A DNA stretch of 64,000 bases from Saccharobesus litoralis (GCF_003063625.1 NZ_CP026604.1:3016065-3080064), one strand, 5' to 3'. Shown: positions 17,880-27,760, counted from the first letter of the stretch. A program made the numbers and translations. The notes: generated from the sequence alone by a model not told the origin.

Positions 17880-19151
17880 TTAGGTGCTGATAAACTCATA
17901 CCATTTTTGCAAACTGTACTCATAGGTTGGCATAACCGTATTCCATACAGCTACATTACTTAGACGTTCTATATAGCTACCGCCTGTGCGTACATTATTC
18001 TTTTTAACTGATACTAGGCCGTCAGTTCCAGTGAGATCTTGCTCTGCGGGTTTGCCTAAATACCAGTATTTCCACTCGGCTGGCGATAGTTGTAGTTTTG
18101 CACGCTGTGGATTGGAAATATAATAGCCTTGGCGGGCAATAAATGCCCCCGCCCAACCAGATAGCCACCAATTCATATAGTCGTAAGCTGCGTCTTTTAC
18201 TCGCCCTTGAGCGGCGGAAGACAAGCACATAACCCCATGCCAGCCTCGATAACCCTCTTTAGGTGCGGCATAACGCACTGGTACATTCTGGCCGTTGAGT
18301 GACGCAACGGCGGGAGAAAACATGCTTTCAATGACAACCCGGCCACTTCGCATAAATTGCACAGATTCAGGTACAGATGTCCAATAGCCGCTAAAGTGTT
18401 GTTGTCGTTTGTATTGACCCAGTATGGTAAATAATTTATCAAGCTCGGTTTTACTGATGGCGCCAATATCATTAAATTCAATAAAGCCTTTAGCTTGTGC
18501 AGCTAATGCTAAGTCAAATAGGCCTATGGTTGGCGCATTGACTATACCAACTTTACCGCGATAGGCGTCATTTAATAACCAACCCCAGCTTTCGGTTTTA
18601 TAAGGTTCCCCAGCGGCGATAACATTAGTGTTGTAGCCAAAAGAGTCAACGTTATGCACATAAGGTAAAAAGCTAATTTGCCCTGTAAAGTTAGCGCCTA
18701 ATTGCCCATTTTTTTGAATATTGAGAATTTTCGATGGCGCGTCACCGGCCCCTAAATTGGCATTCGTCGTGAGCTTACCGGTTTTAGTTAAGTCGTTAAT
18801 TTCATGCCAATAAGTGAGTCGTTTCGTGTCAATGGCTTGGATAGCTCCTGAACGCCAAAGTACGTTAATACTGTTAGACCATTGTTCGTATAGGTCAAAC
18901 TGTTGTGGAAACATAGAGGCTTTTTGTAATACCGCAGCACTGCCTTTGGCTTCAAACGCAAGGTCAATACCAAGGTCTTCCATGGCTTTCTTGCGTATCG
19001 CTTCTTGTAATGTGACGTGCGTACCTAATATACGCAGTAAGGGCTTGGTGCGAGCAAATACATAGGGGGCTTGGCTATAAACGCCAACAGCCGCACTGCC
19101 CAGTAGTATTTTTTTTAGTGTACGACGTTTGCTTTGGTTCAATGTTGACAT
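17880..19151 (-). CDS. Tat-exported periplasmic binding protein (PotD-like)
   Basis: From Met at 19151 the protein has 423 residues. KRRTLKKILLGSAAVG is a twin-arginine signal followed by a hydrophobic stretch and an AxA-like cleavage region (YVFARTK). The rest resembles spermidine/putrescine-type extracellular solute-binding proteins, with YNTNVIAAG, the WGWLLNDAYRGKVGIVNAP block and a Trp-rich C-terminal half (DYMNWWLSGWAGAF). No permease or ATPase genes accompany it. Instead the hybrid kinase follows at nine bases, so it probably senses a small ligand for that kinase rather than feeding a transporter. The ligand is unknown; a polyamine is only a family-level guess. Confidence 0.8.
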   Translation of the reverse strand: MSTLNQSKRRTLKKILLGSAAVGVYSQAPYVFARTKPLLRILGTHVTLQEAIRKKAMEDLGIDLAFEAKGSAAVLQKASMFPQQFDLYEQWSNSINVLWRSGAIQAIDTKRLTYWHEINDLTKTGKLTTNANLGAGDAPSKILNIQKNGQLGANFTGQISFLPYVHNVDSFGYNTNVIAAGEPYKTESWGWLLNDAYRGKVGIVNAPTIGLFDLALAAQAKGFIEFNDIGAISKTELDKLFTILGQYKRQQHFSGYWTSVPESVQFMRSGRVVIESMFSPAVASLNGQNVPVRYAAPKEGYRGWHGVMCLSSAAQGRVKDAAYDYMNWWLSGWAGAFIARQGYYISNPQRAKLQLSPAEWKYWYLGKPAEQDLTGTDGLVSVKKNNVRTGGSYIERLSNVAVWNTVMPTYEYSLQKWYEFIST

Positions 19152-19232
19152 TGATGCCAATCTCACCATTTTTTTGGTTATTAGCTCAAAGCCTAGTCAA
19201 AGTTTATTGATTTAACCAATGCACCCTTAAAA

Positions 19233-19505
19233 TTATTGTTCAGTTTTGCGTCTGGCAATATAGCCTTGCACCATGGCTAAGGAAAATTCATCAAAGCCGT
19301 TGGTATTAAGTAATTTGATGACATCTGGGTTTTCATTGGCAATGGCTTCAAATAATACAGTAATTGCATTGAGTGTTGCTTCGCGACTAATCACACAATC
19401 ACGCGATGATTCGAGCATCATGTCTAATAATAATTGGCGTGAACACGCTGCGTGGCTGGTTGATGGCAGCTCTTGTTGGGTTGGGTTAAGTTCTACTACG
19501 TTCAT
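19233..19505 (-). CDS. Small hypothetical protein, 90 residues
   Basis: The gene has an AGGA ribosome site seven bases before its ATG and lies 81 bases upstream of the binding-protein gene on the same strand, so it may be first in that sensory operon. The protein has no signal peptide or membrane segment. The second half is predicted helical (SREATLNAITVLFEAIANEN) and one Cys pair region (HAACSRQ...DCVIS) is visible. I do not recognise a family. Confidence 0.55.
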   Translation of the reverse strand: MNVVELNPTQQELPSTSHAACSRQLLLDMMLESSRDCVISREATLNAITVLFEAIANENPDVIKLLNTNGFDEFSLAMVQGYIARRKTEQ

Positions 19506-19791
19506 TTTGGTTTCCTAAGTCGGATTGAGACTGAACTAATTTTGTTAATGATTCTTTTTCGTCTCAAACTGTAATACCTAACATTATTTTTATTTTTCAG
19601 ATGGTATCTGCGACGTAGCGCACGAAAGTGTAAGCTGAGCTGATGCAAGACAGTGTTTGTTTTCATTTTGTGACGCCTTTCTTACCTTTCATAAGCGCGA
19701 TATTCAGTGGTAAATAGCGCTATAATGATCAGTGTGTATACGAAGCTTTACACGCCTTAGTTTTCGCTTTTCTGTTTTTAGTGTGAGTAAT

Positions 19792-21054
19792 ATGAAATTA
19801 TCTCAATTTGGTCAGCAGCTAACGTCTGATTCTGGCATAGTCAATTTAATGGCCGACCTCGGTAATGCGCTTAATGTGAATCCTAATCTGTTGTTTCTCG
19901 GCGGTGGTAATCCTGCCAAAGTCGATGAGTTTGAGTTACTGGTTAGTCAATTACTGAGTGAAATTGCGCAAGATCCGCAAGCATTACATAAATTGGTCGG
20001 GGTTTATCAATCACCGCAAGGTGCTGAAGATTTTATCCAACAGTTGAGTCACTATTTTCAGCAGCATTGTGCATGGCAAGTCGCAGACAAGAACATCGCT
20101 ATCACCAATGGTAGTCAGTCGGCGTTTTTTATATTGATTAATATGCTAGCTGGCCAAGCGGCAGATGCGACGCAACACAAGCATTTTCTTTTTCCGTTAA
20201 TGCCGGAGTATTTAGGTTATAGTGACCAAGGGGTAGCAGATGACTATTTTGTTGGCGCTAAACCGCAAATAGAAGAAATTGGCCCAGATTTATTTAAGTA
20301 CAAAATTGATTTTGACAATCTGCATATTGATGACAAAGTGGCGGCAATTTGTGTATCTCGACCGACCAACCCAACCGGCAATATGATCACAGACGATGAA
20401 TTAAACCAATTGTCTGATTTAGCTAAGCAGCACAATATTCCGCTAATTATCGATTGTGCTTACGGTGAACCTTTCCCAGGGATTGTTTATCAATCATCAA
20501 ACTACCAATGGCAAGATCATCATATTCTGGTATTGAGTTTATCAAAATTAGGTTTGCCCGCGACGCGTACGGGAATCGTGGTTGCGCATCCTGATTTAAT
20601 CCAACGAGTGGTGAAAGTGAATACCATCATGAGTTTGGCCAATGGTAATTTAGGCCCTGAACTAATGACGCGCATGCTGGCGCAAGGCAAAGTAAAATCA
20701 ATTTGTAAAGACATGCTATTGCCCTTTTATCAGCGTAAACGAGATGTGCTGATGAATGCGTTACGCAATGAGCTGCAAGGTCTGCCTTATCGTATTCATC
20801 AACCTGAGGGTGCATTCTTTTTGTGGTTATGGCTAAAAGACTTGCCAATAAGTAGTGCCGATTTATATCAAAGGCTGAAACAGCAAGGGGTATTGGTCAT
20901 GGATGGCTCGCCTTTCTTTTTTGCATTAGATGACGCGTGGCAGCATAAACAAGAATGTTTACGTTTGTCTTATTGTCAAAGTGATGAGGTGATTGAATCG
21001 GCTGCTAAAATTATTGGTCAAGAGGTTAAAGCTTTGTACAGTAAACAAGCATAA
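19792..21054 (+). CDS. avtA: Valine-pyruvate aminotransferase
   Basis: From the ATG at 19792 the protein has 420 residues, close to E. coli AvtA (417). An upstream in-frame start at 19732 would add 20 unlikely residues. It is a PLP fold-type I enzyme making valine/alanine interconversions with pyruvate. FLGGGNPAKV, YQSPQGAEDF, the SRPTNPTGN block, DCAYGEPFPG and SLSKLGLPATRTG with the PLP lysine are all visible. Alone on its strand, it is followed by an R1 element and then gph, so it is probably transcribed singly. Confidence 0.93.
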   Translation: MKLSQFGQQLTSDSGIVNLMADLGNALNVNPNLLFLGGGNPAKVDEFELLVSQLLSEIAQDPQALHKLVGVYQSPQGAEDFIQQLSHYFQQHCAWQVADKNIAITNGSQSAFFILINMLAGQAADATQHKHFLFPLMPEYLGYSDQGVADDYFVGAKPQIEEIGPDLFKYKIDFDNLHIDDKVAAICVSRPTNPTGNMITDDELNQLSDLAKQHNIPLIIDCAYGEPFPGIVYQSSNYQWQDHHILVLSLSKLGLPATRTGIVVAHPDLIQRVVKVNTIMSLANGNLGPELMTRMLAQGKVKSICKDMLLPFYQRKRDVLMNALRNELQGLPYRIHQPEGAFFLWLWLKDLPISSADLYQRLKQQGVLVMDGSPFFFALDDAWQHKQECLRLSYCQSDEVIESAAKIIGQEVKALYSKQA

Positions 21055-21105
21055 CTTATTGCGTTAAATTTGCTTTACTTTGATTGGAGTTGCGTAAACT
21101 AACGA

Positions 21106-21234
21106 TATAGTCTTCTCGCTCAGGCTTTATGGTTCATTGTCAGCGCTTACTCACCCCAATCACATAATAGGGCATATGCTCATGGGGATTCGAAGCTTGA
21201 CGGCTTCCCCTAAAACTTGATCGCTTTGACGATA
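21106..21234 (+). repeat. R1 element, short form (129 bp)
   Basis: It begins TATAGTCTTCTCGCTCAGG and ends CTTGATCGCTTTGACGATA, with the central GAGCATATGCTC palindrome. It lies between avtA and gph, ending 26 bases before the gph start, so it may sit in the gph leader or promoter. Confidence 0.88.
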
Positions 21235-21260
21235 ATATCAGCGTTAGAGAGTAACTCCAG

Positions 21261-21965
21261 ATGATAAAATTAGCTGTTTTTGATTTAGATGGCACCTTGA
21301 TTGATTCGTTGCCAAGTATTGCCCATGCGCTAGATAGTGCCTTGGCGGCAATCAATTATCCATTGGTTGGGGAAGATAATACGCGCCAGTGGATCGGTAA
21401 TGGCAGTGATGTTTTGGTTGCCCGCGGTATGAGCCGAAGCCGTCAGATTAATGCTGATTTGCCACCAGAGCTGTTAGCCAACGCCCGCCAAATTTTTAAT
21501 CAAACCTATCAAGCCGCAGGGCATCAATTTGATCGAATTTACCCTAACGTGGCGCCAACGTTAGATAAATTGGCGGCTAAAGGTATTAAAATGGCGGTGT
21601 TGACCAATAAAACTGAGTGTTTTGTTGAGCCCATATTGCAACACTTTGCTATTGATCAGCATTTTAAATACGTGATTGCCGGTAACACCCTAAGCGAGCG
21701 CAAACCTTCACCTTTAGGGTTGCATTGGTTGGCAAATAAGTTTCAAGTGACAGCGCAAGAAATGCTGATGGTAGGTGATTCTGAAAACGACATTAAAGCG
21801 GCTCAGGCAGCCGGCTGTTTGTCGATTGGCTTAACTTATGGTTATAACTATGGGGTGCCCATTAGTGAGGCGGACCCTGACTTTGTTATCGACGATTTTG
21901 CTCAATTGCTTGATATTCCAGCACTTAAACATACGCAACACGCGTTGCTAGAGGAAACTGTTTAA
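21261..21965 (+). CDS. gph: Phosphoglycolate phosphatase
   Basis: The protein has 234 residues and is a HAD hydrolase that removes phosphate from 2-phosphoglycolate. Motif I is FDLDGTLIDS at 7-16, motif II LTNKT near 114, the motif III Lys lies in ERKPSPLGL, and motif IV is GDSENDIKAA. The length and GYNYG segment match Gph. GAGAGTAACTCC precedes the ATG. An R1 element occupies the upstream gap. In enterobacteria gph follows rpe and dam; here it follows avtA, so the usual operon is broken. Confidence 0.9.
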   Translation: MIKLAVFDLDGTLIDSLPSIAHALDSALAAINYPLVGEDNTRQWIGNGSDVLVARGMSRSRQINADLPPELLANARQIFNQTYQAAGHQFDRIYPNVAPTLDKLAAKGIKMAVLTNKTECFVEPILQHFAIDQHFKYVIAGNTLSERKPSPLGLHWLANKFQVTAQEMLMVGDSENDIKAAQAAGCLSIGLTYGYNYGVPISEADPDFVIDDFAQLLDIPALKHTQHALLEETV

Positions 21966-22038
21966 TTCCTTGTTATACTCGCGCTTTTTTGCGTATTAGT
22001 GCCGGTTGTCAATGGCGTGGTGATAAGGGGAATTGATT

Positions 22039-23442
22039 ATGAATTGTGGATTAGATTTTGGAACGTCGCATTGTGCGCTTGGTGTCAGTTATGGCCAGCA
22101 AACCGAAATCGTTCCCTTATTTACACATAATGATAAGCCCACGCGTTTCATGCCATCAACCTTGTATGCATTCGAGCGAGGGCTAATTAGTGACTACATA
22201 TATCAAGCGTTAAGCTCGCAACCTGAACTGGCAACTGGTTATCTGCAAGCCCGTAAACTCGCTTTGCAAAAAGCGCCAGCCCTACGACGAAATCATGATT
22301 TAACTGCTAATGAAACAGCTTGTTTTGTTGGTCATGAGGCCATTAGCGAATATTTAGAGTTTCCAGAAGAAGGCTACTTTGTAAAATCACCAAAATCATT
22401 TTTGGGTGCCAGTGGCTTACAGGCAAATCAAATTGAATTTTTCGAAGATCTGGTCACGGCTATGATGCTGTCTGTTAAAAATCAGGCAGAAAAGCATTTA
22501 CAGCAAAGTTTGCAAAATGTGGTAATTGGCCGACCGGTCAATTTCCAAGGCATTAATAGTGAACACAGCAACAAACAAGCCATAGATATTTTAACATTAG
22601 CGGCTCAGCGTTGTGGCTTTCAACAGGTTGAATTTTTGTATGAACCTTTAGCCGCGGGTATTGATTTTGAGAGCCAGCTCGATCAAGAAAAAACCGTACT
22701 TGTGGTTGATATTGGTGGTGGTACAACCGATTGCTCCATGGTGATCATGGGACCCGATCGCCAGCAACTGACTGAGCGACAAGGCGATTTTCTAGCTCAT
22801 ACCGGTAAACGGGTAGGCGGTAATGATTTAGATATCTTTTTTGCGTATAAACAGCTTATGCCATTGTTTGGTTTAGGTAGCGAGTTTAAAACGGGTAAAA
22901 GTTTACCAACACGCATTTTTTGGGATGCGGTAGCGACGAACGATGTTGTTGCGCAAACTGAATTCTACAGCCGCAGTAACGCCAACGCACTCGACCAACT
23001 AACTCGAGACGCTGCACAAGGCCATTTGATTAAGCGCTTATATCAACTCCAGCAAACTAAACAAAACAATCGCTTAGTGCGCAGCGCAGAACTGGCAAAA
23101 ATCCAGCTTAGTGAGCAACCTCAAACCCAAGTGGAATTAGACTATATTTCGCATGGTTTAAACCAACAACTGACACCGCAAGATTTTGCTGATGCTATTC
23201 AAGCACCTATTAAGGATATTCAAAGCTTGATTGTCGAAGCGATTAATCAAGCTCAATGTCAGCCTGATGTTATTTATTTAACTGGCGGTAGTGCTAAGTC
23301 GCCAGTATTGCGCCAAGCAGTACTCGATGCAGTTCAACAAGCGCATCAGCAATCAGAACAAGCTATCCCTTTACTTGATGGTGACTATTTCGGCAGTGTT
23401 ACGGCTGGGTTAGCTAAATGGGCATCGCGGATTTACGCTTAA
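22039..23442 (+). CDS. yegD: YegD-type Hsp70-like ATPase
   Basis: From the ATG at 22039 the protein has 467 residues, slightly longer than E. coli YegD (450). It is an actin-like ATPase of the Hsp70 family that lacks the long substrate-binding C-terminus of DnaK. Visible motifs are GLDFGTSHCALGV (phosphate 1), YFVKSPKSFLGASGL, VIGRPVNFQG, VVDIGGGTTDCSM (phosphate 2), HTGKRVGGNDLDI and IYLTGGSAKSPV (adenosine). Its substrate is not known. A GGGGAATTG stretch gives the ribosome site. It overlaps the convergent WD40 lipoprotein gene by four bases. Confidence 0.9.
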   Translation: MNCGLDFGTSHCALGVSYGQQTEIVPLFTHNDKPTRFMPSTLYAFERGLISDYIYQALSSQPELATGYLQARKLALQKAPALRRNHDLTANETACFVGHEAISEYLEFPEEGYFVKSPKSFLGASGLQANQIEFFEDLVTAMMLSVKNQAEKHLQQSLQNVVIGRPVNFQGINSEHSNKQAIDILTLAAQRCGFQQVEFLYEPLAAGIDFESQLDQEKTVLVVDIGGGTTDCSMVIMGPDRQQLTERQGDFLAHTGKRVGGNDLDIFFAYKQLMPLFGLGSEFKTGKSLPTRIFWDAVATNDVVAQTEFYSRSNANALDQLTRDAAQGHLIKRLYQLQQTKQNNRLVRSAELAKIQLSEQPQTQVELDYISHGLNQQLTPQDFADAIQAPIKDIQSLIVEAINQAQCQPDVIYLTGGSAKSPVLRQAVLDAVQQAHQQSEQAIPLLDGDYFGSVTAGLAKWASRIYA

Positions 23443-24395
23443 GGGATACGCCATTGTTCGGCTAAACCATAGCTACTTTCAGAAATTAAGGTTTGATTGT
23501 CTTGACTAAAAGCAAAGTCCAGAATGGTGACACCTAGGCTGTCACCTTCATAGCGCCATTCAGCTATTTTTTCGCCGTTGTGGATATTCCATAGTTTTAT
23601 TTTTTGGTTAGGTGCACCTGTCGCTAGTGTCGCGCCATCATGTGAAAAAACCGCACTGGTGAATATTTGCTGACGCATAGGGTAGATTAATTGCGATACT
23701 CGCTTACCGCTTTGTAGGTGCCAAATATAAGACTCTTTAAAACTATTGGCGGTAAAGGCATATTGACCGGATTGGTCAAAAGCGACTTGGGTTACTCGGC
23801 CTTCATGTTTGAATGTTCGTAATATTTTTACCGTTCGAGTATCCCAAAAGTGGACTTCACCCGCATAGCTACCGGTTAATGCAAAATGACCATTATCAGA
23901 TAAATCGACTCGATTAATTCGTTCAGTATGGCCTAAAAAACGAACACGACGGCCAGTGTCCAATTGATAAAACTCGACAACCCCATTTAGCAAGCCAATT
24001 AATAATGCTCGGCCTTGATTAGCAACTTTAATATCGACAATGCGGCTTTCATCTATTTGCCAAAAGCCTTTGTTGTGGCCAGTTGCCATGTTCCAAAGCG
24101 CAATTTCTGCGTTGGTTGCTGTCACTACATGGCTATTGTCGCTAGCGATATCGACATGGACTACTTGATTGTTTTTGTCGTTGTGGTGCCATAAGTATTT
24201 GGGGTTGTTTTTGGCCATTTCCCATAGGGTGATACCAGTATTGGTCGATACCACAGCGTATTCACCAAATTTAGATAGATCAGCTGCATAAGCTCCATTT
24301 TCTGTATGAAGCCATACCTTTTGCCGATTTTCACCGACTTTGGAACAGGCTATTAAGCTAATACTTATGACAACTAAGCTAATCCATCTCAACAT
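23439..24395 (-). CDS. WD40-repeat lipoprotein
   Basis: The protein has 318 residues. The signal peptide ends in SLIAC, a lipobox with the acylated Cys at 17, so the mature protein is membrane-anchored in the periplasm. The rest is a run of about seven WD40-like blades, with recurring patterns such as RFLGHTERINRVDLSDNGHF, FWDTRT and LKLWNIHNG-like endings (IKLWNIHNG). It would act as a beta-propeller scaffold with no catalytic residues seen. It lies nine bases downstream of slmA and probably shares its transcript. The partner is unknown. Confidence 0.85.
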   Translation of the reverse strand: MLRWISLVVISISLIACSKVGENRQKVWLHTENGAYAADLSKFGEYAVVSTNTGITLWEMAKNNPKYLWHHNDKNNQVVHVDIASDNSHVVTATNAEIALWNMATGHNKGFWQIDESRIVDIKVANQGRALLIGLLNGVVEFYQLDTGRRVRFLGHTERINRVDLSDNGHFALTGSYAGEVHFWDTRTVKILRTFKHEGRVTQVAFDQSGQYAFTANSFKESYIWHLQSGKRVSQLIYPMRQQIFTSAVFSHDGATLATGAPNQKIKLWNIHNGEKIAEWRYEGDSLGVTILDFAFSQDNQTLISESSYGLAEQWRIP

Positions 24396-24404
24396 TGCAA
24401 TACC

Positions 24405-25007
24405 TTATGGGTTGGCGAACAACACACTTTCAAATATAGCCCACTGAGCCAGAAGGTGTTCAGACGGCTTTTTCTGATAGTCACTGCGGACAAATTGGCT
24501 AATATGCCCTGCAATCCAACAGACTAATTGATTGGCAACAACTGCTTCGTTATAAGGGAAGTCTTTGCCTTCACGTAATTTTCGTTCGCGCAGTATTTGT
24601 TTAAATTGCACTTCAAGCTTATCGTAAAATTGATTAACTCGTTCACGTAAACGTGCTTGCTCACCCATTAGGGCTTCGCCGCTTAATAAACGCGATATTC
24701 CAGGGTTACGCTCGGCAAATAAAATGACTAATCGACAAGCTTGAAACGAGCGGGGAGCAGCTTGTTTTTCTTCTTCTAGTATGGTGTTAATCCGACCTAA
24801 AATACTGTCCTCAATAAAATCGAGCAATCCTTCATACATACGGGCTTTGCTGGGAAAATGCCGGTAAAGCGCAGCTTCGGTGACACCCACAGCCGTCGCT
24901 AATTTTGCAGTGGTTATACGCTCGCCAGGGTTGGTTTCTAGCATTTGCGCTAATGCTTGCAATATTTGATGTTTGCGTTCGCCTTTTTTCTTGGTTTGAG
25001 TTGGCAT
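24405..25007 (-). CDS. slmA: Nucleoid occlusion factor SlmA
   Basis: From the ATG at 25007 (with GGAG upstream) the protein has 200 residues, as in E. coli. The TetR-type DNA-binding domain contains RITTAKLATAVGVTEAALYRHFPSKARMYEGL, almost identical to known SlmA. The C-terminal part keeps ERNPGISRLLSGEAL and the QFVRSDYQKKPSEH block. SlmA binds chromosomal SBS sites and blocks FtsZ rings over the nucleoid. It follows coaBC directly. In many relatives dut lies between coaBC and slmA; here it does not. Confidence 0.95.
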   Translation of the reverse strand: MPTQTKKKGERKHQILQALAQMLETNPGERITTAKLATAVGVTEAALYRHFPSKARMYEGLLDFIEDSILGRINTILEEEKQAAPRSFQACRLVILFAERNPGISRLLSGEALMGEQARLRERVNQFYDKLEVQFKQILRERKLREGKDFPYNEAVVANQLVCWIAGHISQFVRSDYQKKPSEHLLAQWAIFESVLFANP

Positions 25008-25019
25008 CGAAATCTCCAA

Positions 25020-26219
25020 TTATTTTTTATTGATATGCTCGGCGATCAACAGCATTAATTTGGTGGCGAGTGCTGTTTTATCGGCAAGTTCTAATGTTTG
25101 TTTACCTTGAGGCCAAAAAACCTGCAACGCATTTTGGTCAGCGCCAAAACCTTGGCCAGTCAATGCAACGTTATTGGCTGCAATCATGTCGAGATTTTTG
25201 CGTTGCATTTTATCTAATGCGTATTTTTCTATATCTTGTGTTTCTGCTGCAAAGCCAACGGTAAAGGGCCTTTTATCGAGCGCCGCGACGCTGGCTAAAA
25301 CGTCGGGGTTGCGGGTTAACTCAATGGTCATAGTGGCTTGTGACTTTTTAATTTTATGCTGAGCCTGATCCGCGGCTCGATAATCGGCAACTGCGGCACA
25401 ACCAATGAAAATATCGGCGTTATTCACTAAGCTTAGGCTTGTGTCTAACATTTGTTGTGCTGATACAACAGAGTGACGATTGACGCCGTATGGACTGGGT
25501 AGATTACAAGGGCCGGAAACCAGCTCAACCCGACAGCCTAATTGCTGCGCGGCTGCGGCAATGGCATAGCCCATTTTGCCAGAACTGTGATTAGAGATAT
25601 AACGCACTGGATCAATGGCTTCTTGTGTCGGTCCGGCGGTGATGACTAGCTTTTTGCCGGCTAAAGGTTTGGGAGCCAATATCCCTTGTAAGCCAGCAAT
25701 AATGTCTAATGGCTCCGACATGCGCCCGACACCCACATCGCCACAAGCTTGCTCGCCAGAGGCAGGGCCGAGCACTTGTTTGCCATCGTCGATTAAAGTG
25801 GCCATATTGCGTTGGGTTGCTTTGGCGGCCCACATTTGTTGGTTCATAGCAGGGCAAACCACAATGGGAGCAGGCGTCGCTAAGCATAAAGTTGACAGTA
25901 GATCGCCGGCTAAGCCATTAGCAAGGCAGGCTATGGTATTAGCGGAAGCGGGAGCGACGATAACGACATCTGCCCATTTAGCTAACTCAATGTGCCCCAT
26001 GGCGGCTTCTGCTGCCGGATCGAGTAAAGAGTCGGAAACTGGGTTGCCGGAAACGGCTTGCATGGTCAGTGGTGTAATAAAGGCCTTGGCACCTTGGGTC
26101 ATGACCACTCTAACATCTGCGCCTAGATCTTTAAGGCGGCGGGTGAGCTCTGCGCATTTATAGGCGGCAATTCCGCCGGTCATACCCAGTAATATTTTTT
26201 TCTGGTTAAGGTAATTCAC
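25020..26219 (-). CDS. coaBC: Bifunctional phosphopantothenoylcysteine decarboxylase/synthetase
   Basis: The protein has 399 residues. CoaC (about 1-185) is a flavoprotein with [18 protein letters not shown] at the start, the [18 protein letters not shown] segment and the PAMNQQMW motif carrying the active-site Asn. CoaB (about 190-399) has [27 protein letters not shown] and GFAAET. Together they turn phosphopantothenate and cysteine into phosphopantetheine for coenzyme A. The gene is divergent from radC and leads the coaBC-slmA-WD40 transcript. The last coenzyme A gene in this pathway pair, coaD, lies 4 kb to the right. Confidence 0.95.
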   Translation of the reverse strand: MNYLNQKKILLGMTGGIAAYKCAELTRRLKDLGADVRVVMTQGAKAFITPLTMQAVSGNPVSDSLLDPAAEAAMGHIELAKWADVVIVAPASANTIACLANGLAGDLLSTLCLATPAPIVVCPAMNQQMWAAKATQRNMATLIDDGKQVLGPASGEQACGDVGVGRMSEPLDIIAGLQGILAPKPLAGKKLVITAGPTQEAIDPVRYISNHSSGKMGYAIAAAAQQLGCRVELVSGPCNLPSPYGVNRHSVVSAQQMLDTSLSLVNNADIFIGCAAVADYRAADQAQHKIKKSQATMTIELTRNPDVLASVAALDKRPFTVGFAAETQDIEKYALDKMQRKNLDMIAANNVALTGQGFGADQNALQVFWPQGKQTLELADKTALATKLMLLIAEHINKK

Positions 26220-26388
26220 TTAAACCCCATTGAAAAAATGTTAATTTTCCTTGAAACTGCAATAGGAAATTAGATAGGCCGCTAAAGATCGTCAAAATAG
26301 TTGAGCCTGTCAATGAATTATATACCTAAGTTGTTTAATTTATTAGCTTAAACAGTAAGTAAGTACTTGTTTCGAATAAAGGGATAAT

Positions 26389-27063
26389 ATGAGCATCAAG
26401 GATTGGCCGGCGCAAACTCGCCCGCGTGAAAAACTACTCATGTTGGGCGCAGATAGCCTGACCGACGCTGAGCTACTAGCAATATTTCTTAGAACAGGAG
26501 TGCAAGGTTGTTCAGCTGTGCAACTCGCTCAAGAGCTACTCGGCCAATTTGGTAGCTTACGAGCGTTACTGGCCGCCGATGAGCAAGCTTTTAGTTTAGG
26601 CAAGGGCTTAGGGTCGGCAAAATACGCCCAGCTTCAGGCGAGTGTTGAAATGACCAAGCGCTATTTGGCGGAAACCTTGCAACGCGGTGATGTTATGGAT
26701 TCGCCATTGGCCTGTCAGCAGTTTTTAACCGCGCAGTTGCGTGACGAGCCAAACGAGGTATTTGCGGTTATTTTTCTCGACAATAAAAACCGTGTGATTA
26801 AATATTTACCTATGTTTTATGGCACGATAGATGGCGCAGCGGTTTATCCAAGAGTTGTGGTGCAAAAAGCCTTAGAGCTGGGCGCAGCAGCGGTTATATT
26901 GGCGCACAACCATCCTTCAGGTATTGCCGAGCCTAGTATGGCAGATAAGCAAATTACTCAACGCCTAAGCCAAGCGTTAAATTTGATTGATGTTAGAGTG
27001 CTCGATCACTTTGTGATAGGTGATGGCGATGTGTTATCGTTTGCTGAGCATGGTTTGCTTTAG
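26389..27063 (+). CDS. radC: RadC family JAMM-domain protein
   Basis: The protein has 224 residues. A helix-hairpin-helix region comes first ([33 protein letters not shown]), then a JAB/MPN metallo-domain with the HNHPSG motif (residues about 173-178) and a downstream Asp for zinc. The old role in DNA repair is doubtful and the true function is unsettled. The start follows an AAGGG site. It sits in the classical order coaBC divergent from radC, followed by rpmB-rpmG. Confidence 0.92.
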   Translation: MSIKDWPAQTRPREKLLMLGADSLTDAELLAIFLRTGVQGCSAVQLAQELLGQFGSLRALLAADEQAFSLGKGLGSAKYAQLQASVEMTKRYLAETLQRGDVMDSPLACQQFLTAQLRDEPNEVFAVIFLDNKNRVIKYLPMFYGTIDGAAVYPRVVVQKALELGAAAVILAHNHPSGIAEPSMADKQITQRLSQALNLIDVRVLDHFVIGDGDVLSFAEHGLL

Positions 27064-27155
27064 GGTCGATTTTTTCTAAATTTGTCTAAAAACGAACAGC
27101 TTAAGCGTTAGTCGAGATTAAATGCTAATTTTTTAAGCAATAAGTTTGAATTAAG

Positions 27156-27184
27156 TTGACTTTAAAAGTGTTTCTCTGTATAAA
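27156..27184 (+). promoter_or_regulatory. Strong sigma-70 promoter for rpmB-rpmG
   Basis: TTGACT at 27156-27161 and TATAAA at 27179-27184 are separated by 17 bases, near the ideal sigma-70 promoter, 78 bases before the rpmB start. This fits high ribosomal-protein expression. Confidence 0.85.
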
Positions 27185-27261
27185 TTGCGCCCTCTTGAAT
27201 CAGGGTACGCAGAATGTATTTTTCAGGTTGATGACCTGAAAACGTAATTGGAGACACAGTA

Positions 27262-27498
27262 ATGTCTAGAGTATGCCAAGTTACTGGTAAAAAGCCTGCG
27301 GTAGGTAACAACCGTTCGCATGCTAAAAATGCAACTAAGCGTCGCTATTTACCTAATTTGCAATCACACCGTTTTTGGGTTGCAAGTGAAAATCGTTTTG
27401 TTAAATTGCGTTTATCAACCAAAGGTATGCGTATCATTGACAAAAAAGGTATTGACGCTGTTTTAACTGAAATCCGCGCGCGCGGTGAAAAAATTTAA
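27262..27498 (+). CDS. rpmB: 50S ribosomal protein L28
   Basis: The 78-residue protein begins [20 protein letters not shown] and contains [17 protein letters not shown], both typical of L28, and matches the usual length. It is a component of the large subunit near the E-site. GGAGA lies before the ATG. It is followed after 11 bases by rpmG. Confidence 0.97.
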   Translation: MSRVCQVTGKKPAVGNNRSHAKNATKRRYLPNLQSHRFWVASENRFVKLRLSTKGMRIIDKKGIDAVLTEIRARGEKI

Positions 27499-27509
27499 GG
27501 TAGCCGAAA

Positions 27510-27665
27510 ATGCGTGATAAAATTAAATTAGTTTCAACTGCTGGTACAGGTTATTTCTATACCACAGATAAGAACAAGCGTAACATGCCTGGTAAGTTTG
27601 AGATCAAAAAGTTTGATCCAAAAGTACGTAAGCACGTTCTTTTCAAAGAAGCTAAAATTAAGTAA
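27510..27665 (+). CDS. rpmG: 50S ribosomal protein L33
   Basis: A 51-residue protein starts at ATG 27510: [19 protein letters not shown], then [20 protein letters not shown], and it ends KEAKIK. This is a typical gammaproteobacterial L33 without the zinc-binding cysteines. It is co-transcribed with rpmB and followed 17 bases later by a strong terminator. Confidence 0.97.
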   Translation: MRDKIKLVSTAGTGYFYTTDKNKRNMPGKFEIKKFDPKVRKHVLFKEAKIK

Positions 27666-27682
27666 GCTTTTTTGTGATTTTG

Positions 27683-27709
27683 AAAAAACCCGGCTTGACC
27701 GGGTTTTTT
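27683..27709 (+). terminator. Rho-independent terminator of rpmB-rpmG
   Basis: AAAAAACCCGG at 27683-27693 pairs with CCGGGTTTTTT at 27699-27709 around a five-base loop. The stem is followed by T residues. Confidence 0.93.
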
Positions 27710-27760
27710 ATTGCCTGAAATTCGTATAATTGGCCTTTTCTGATTAAGAATCAATAAACC

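Noticed and set aside
25615-26163. A 182-residue frame on the plus strand
   Set aside because: It lies wholly opposite coaBC, which is unmistakable; the frame is a shadow.
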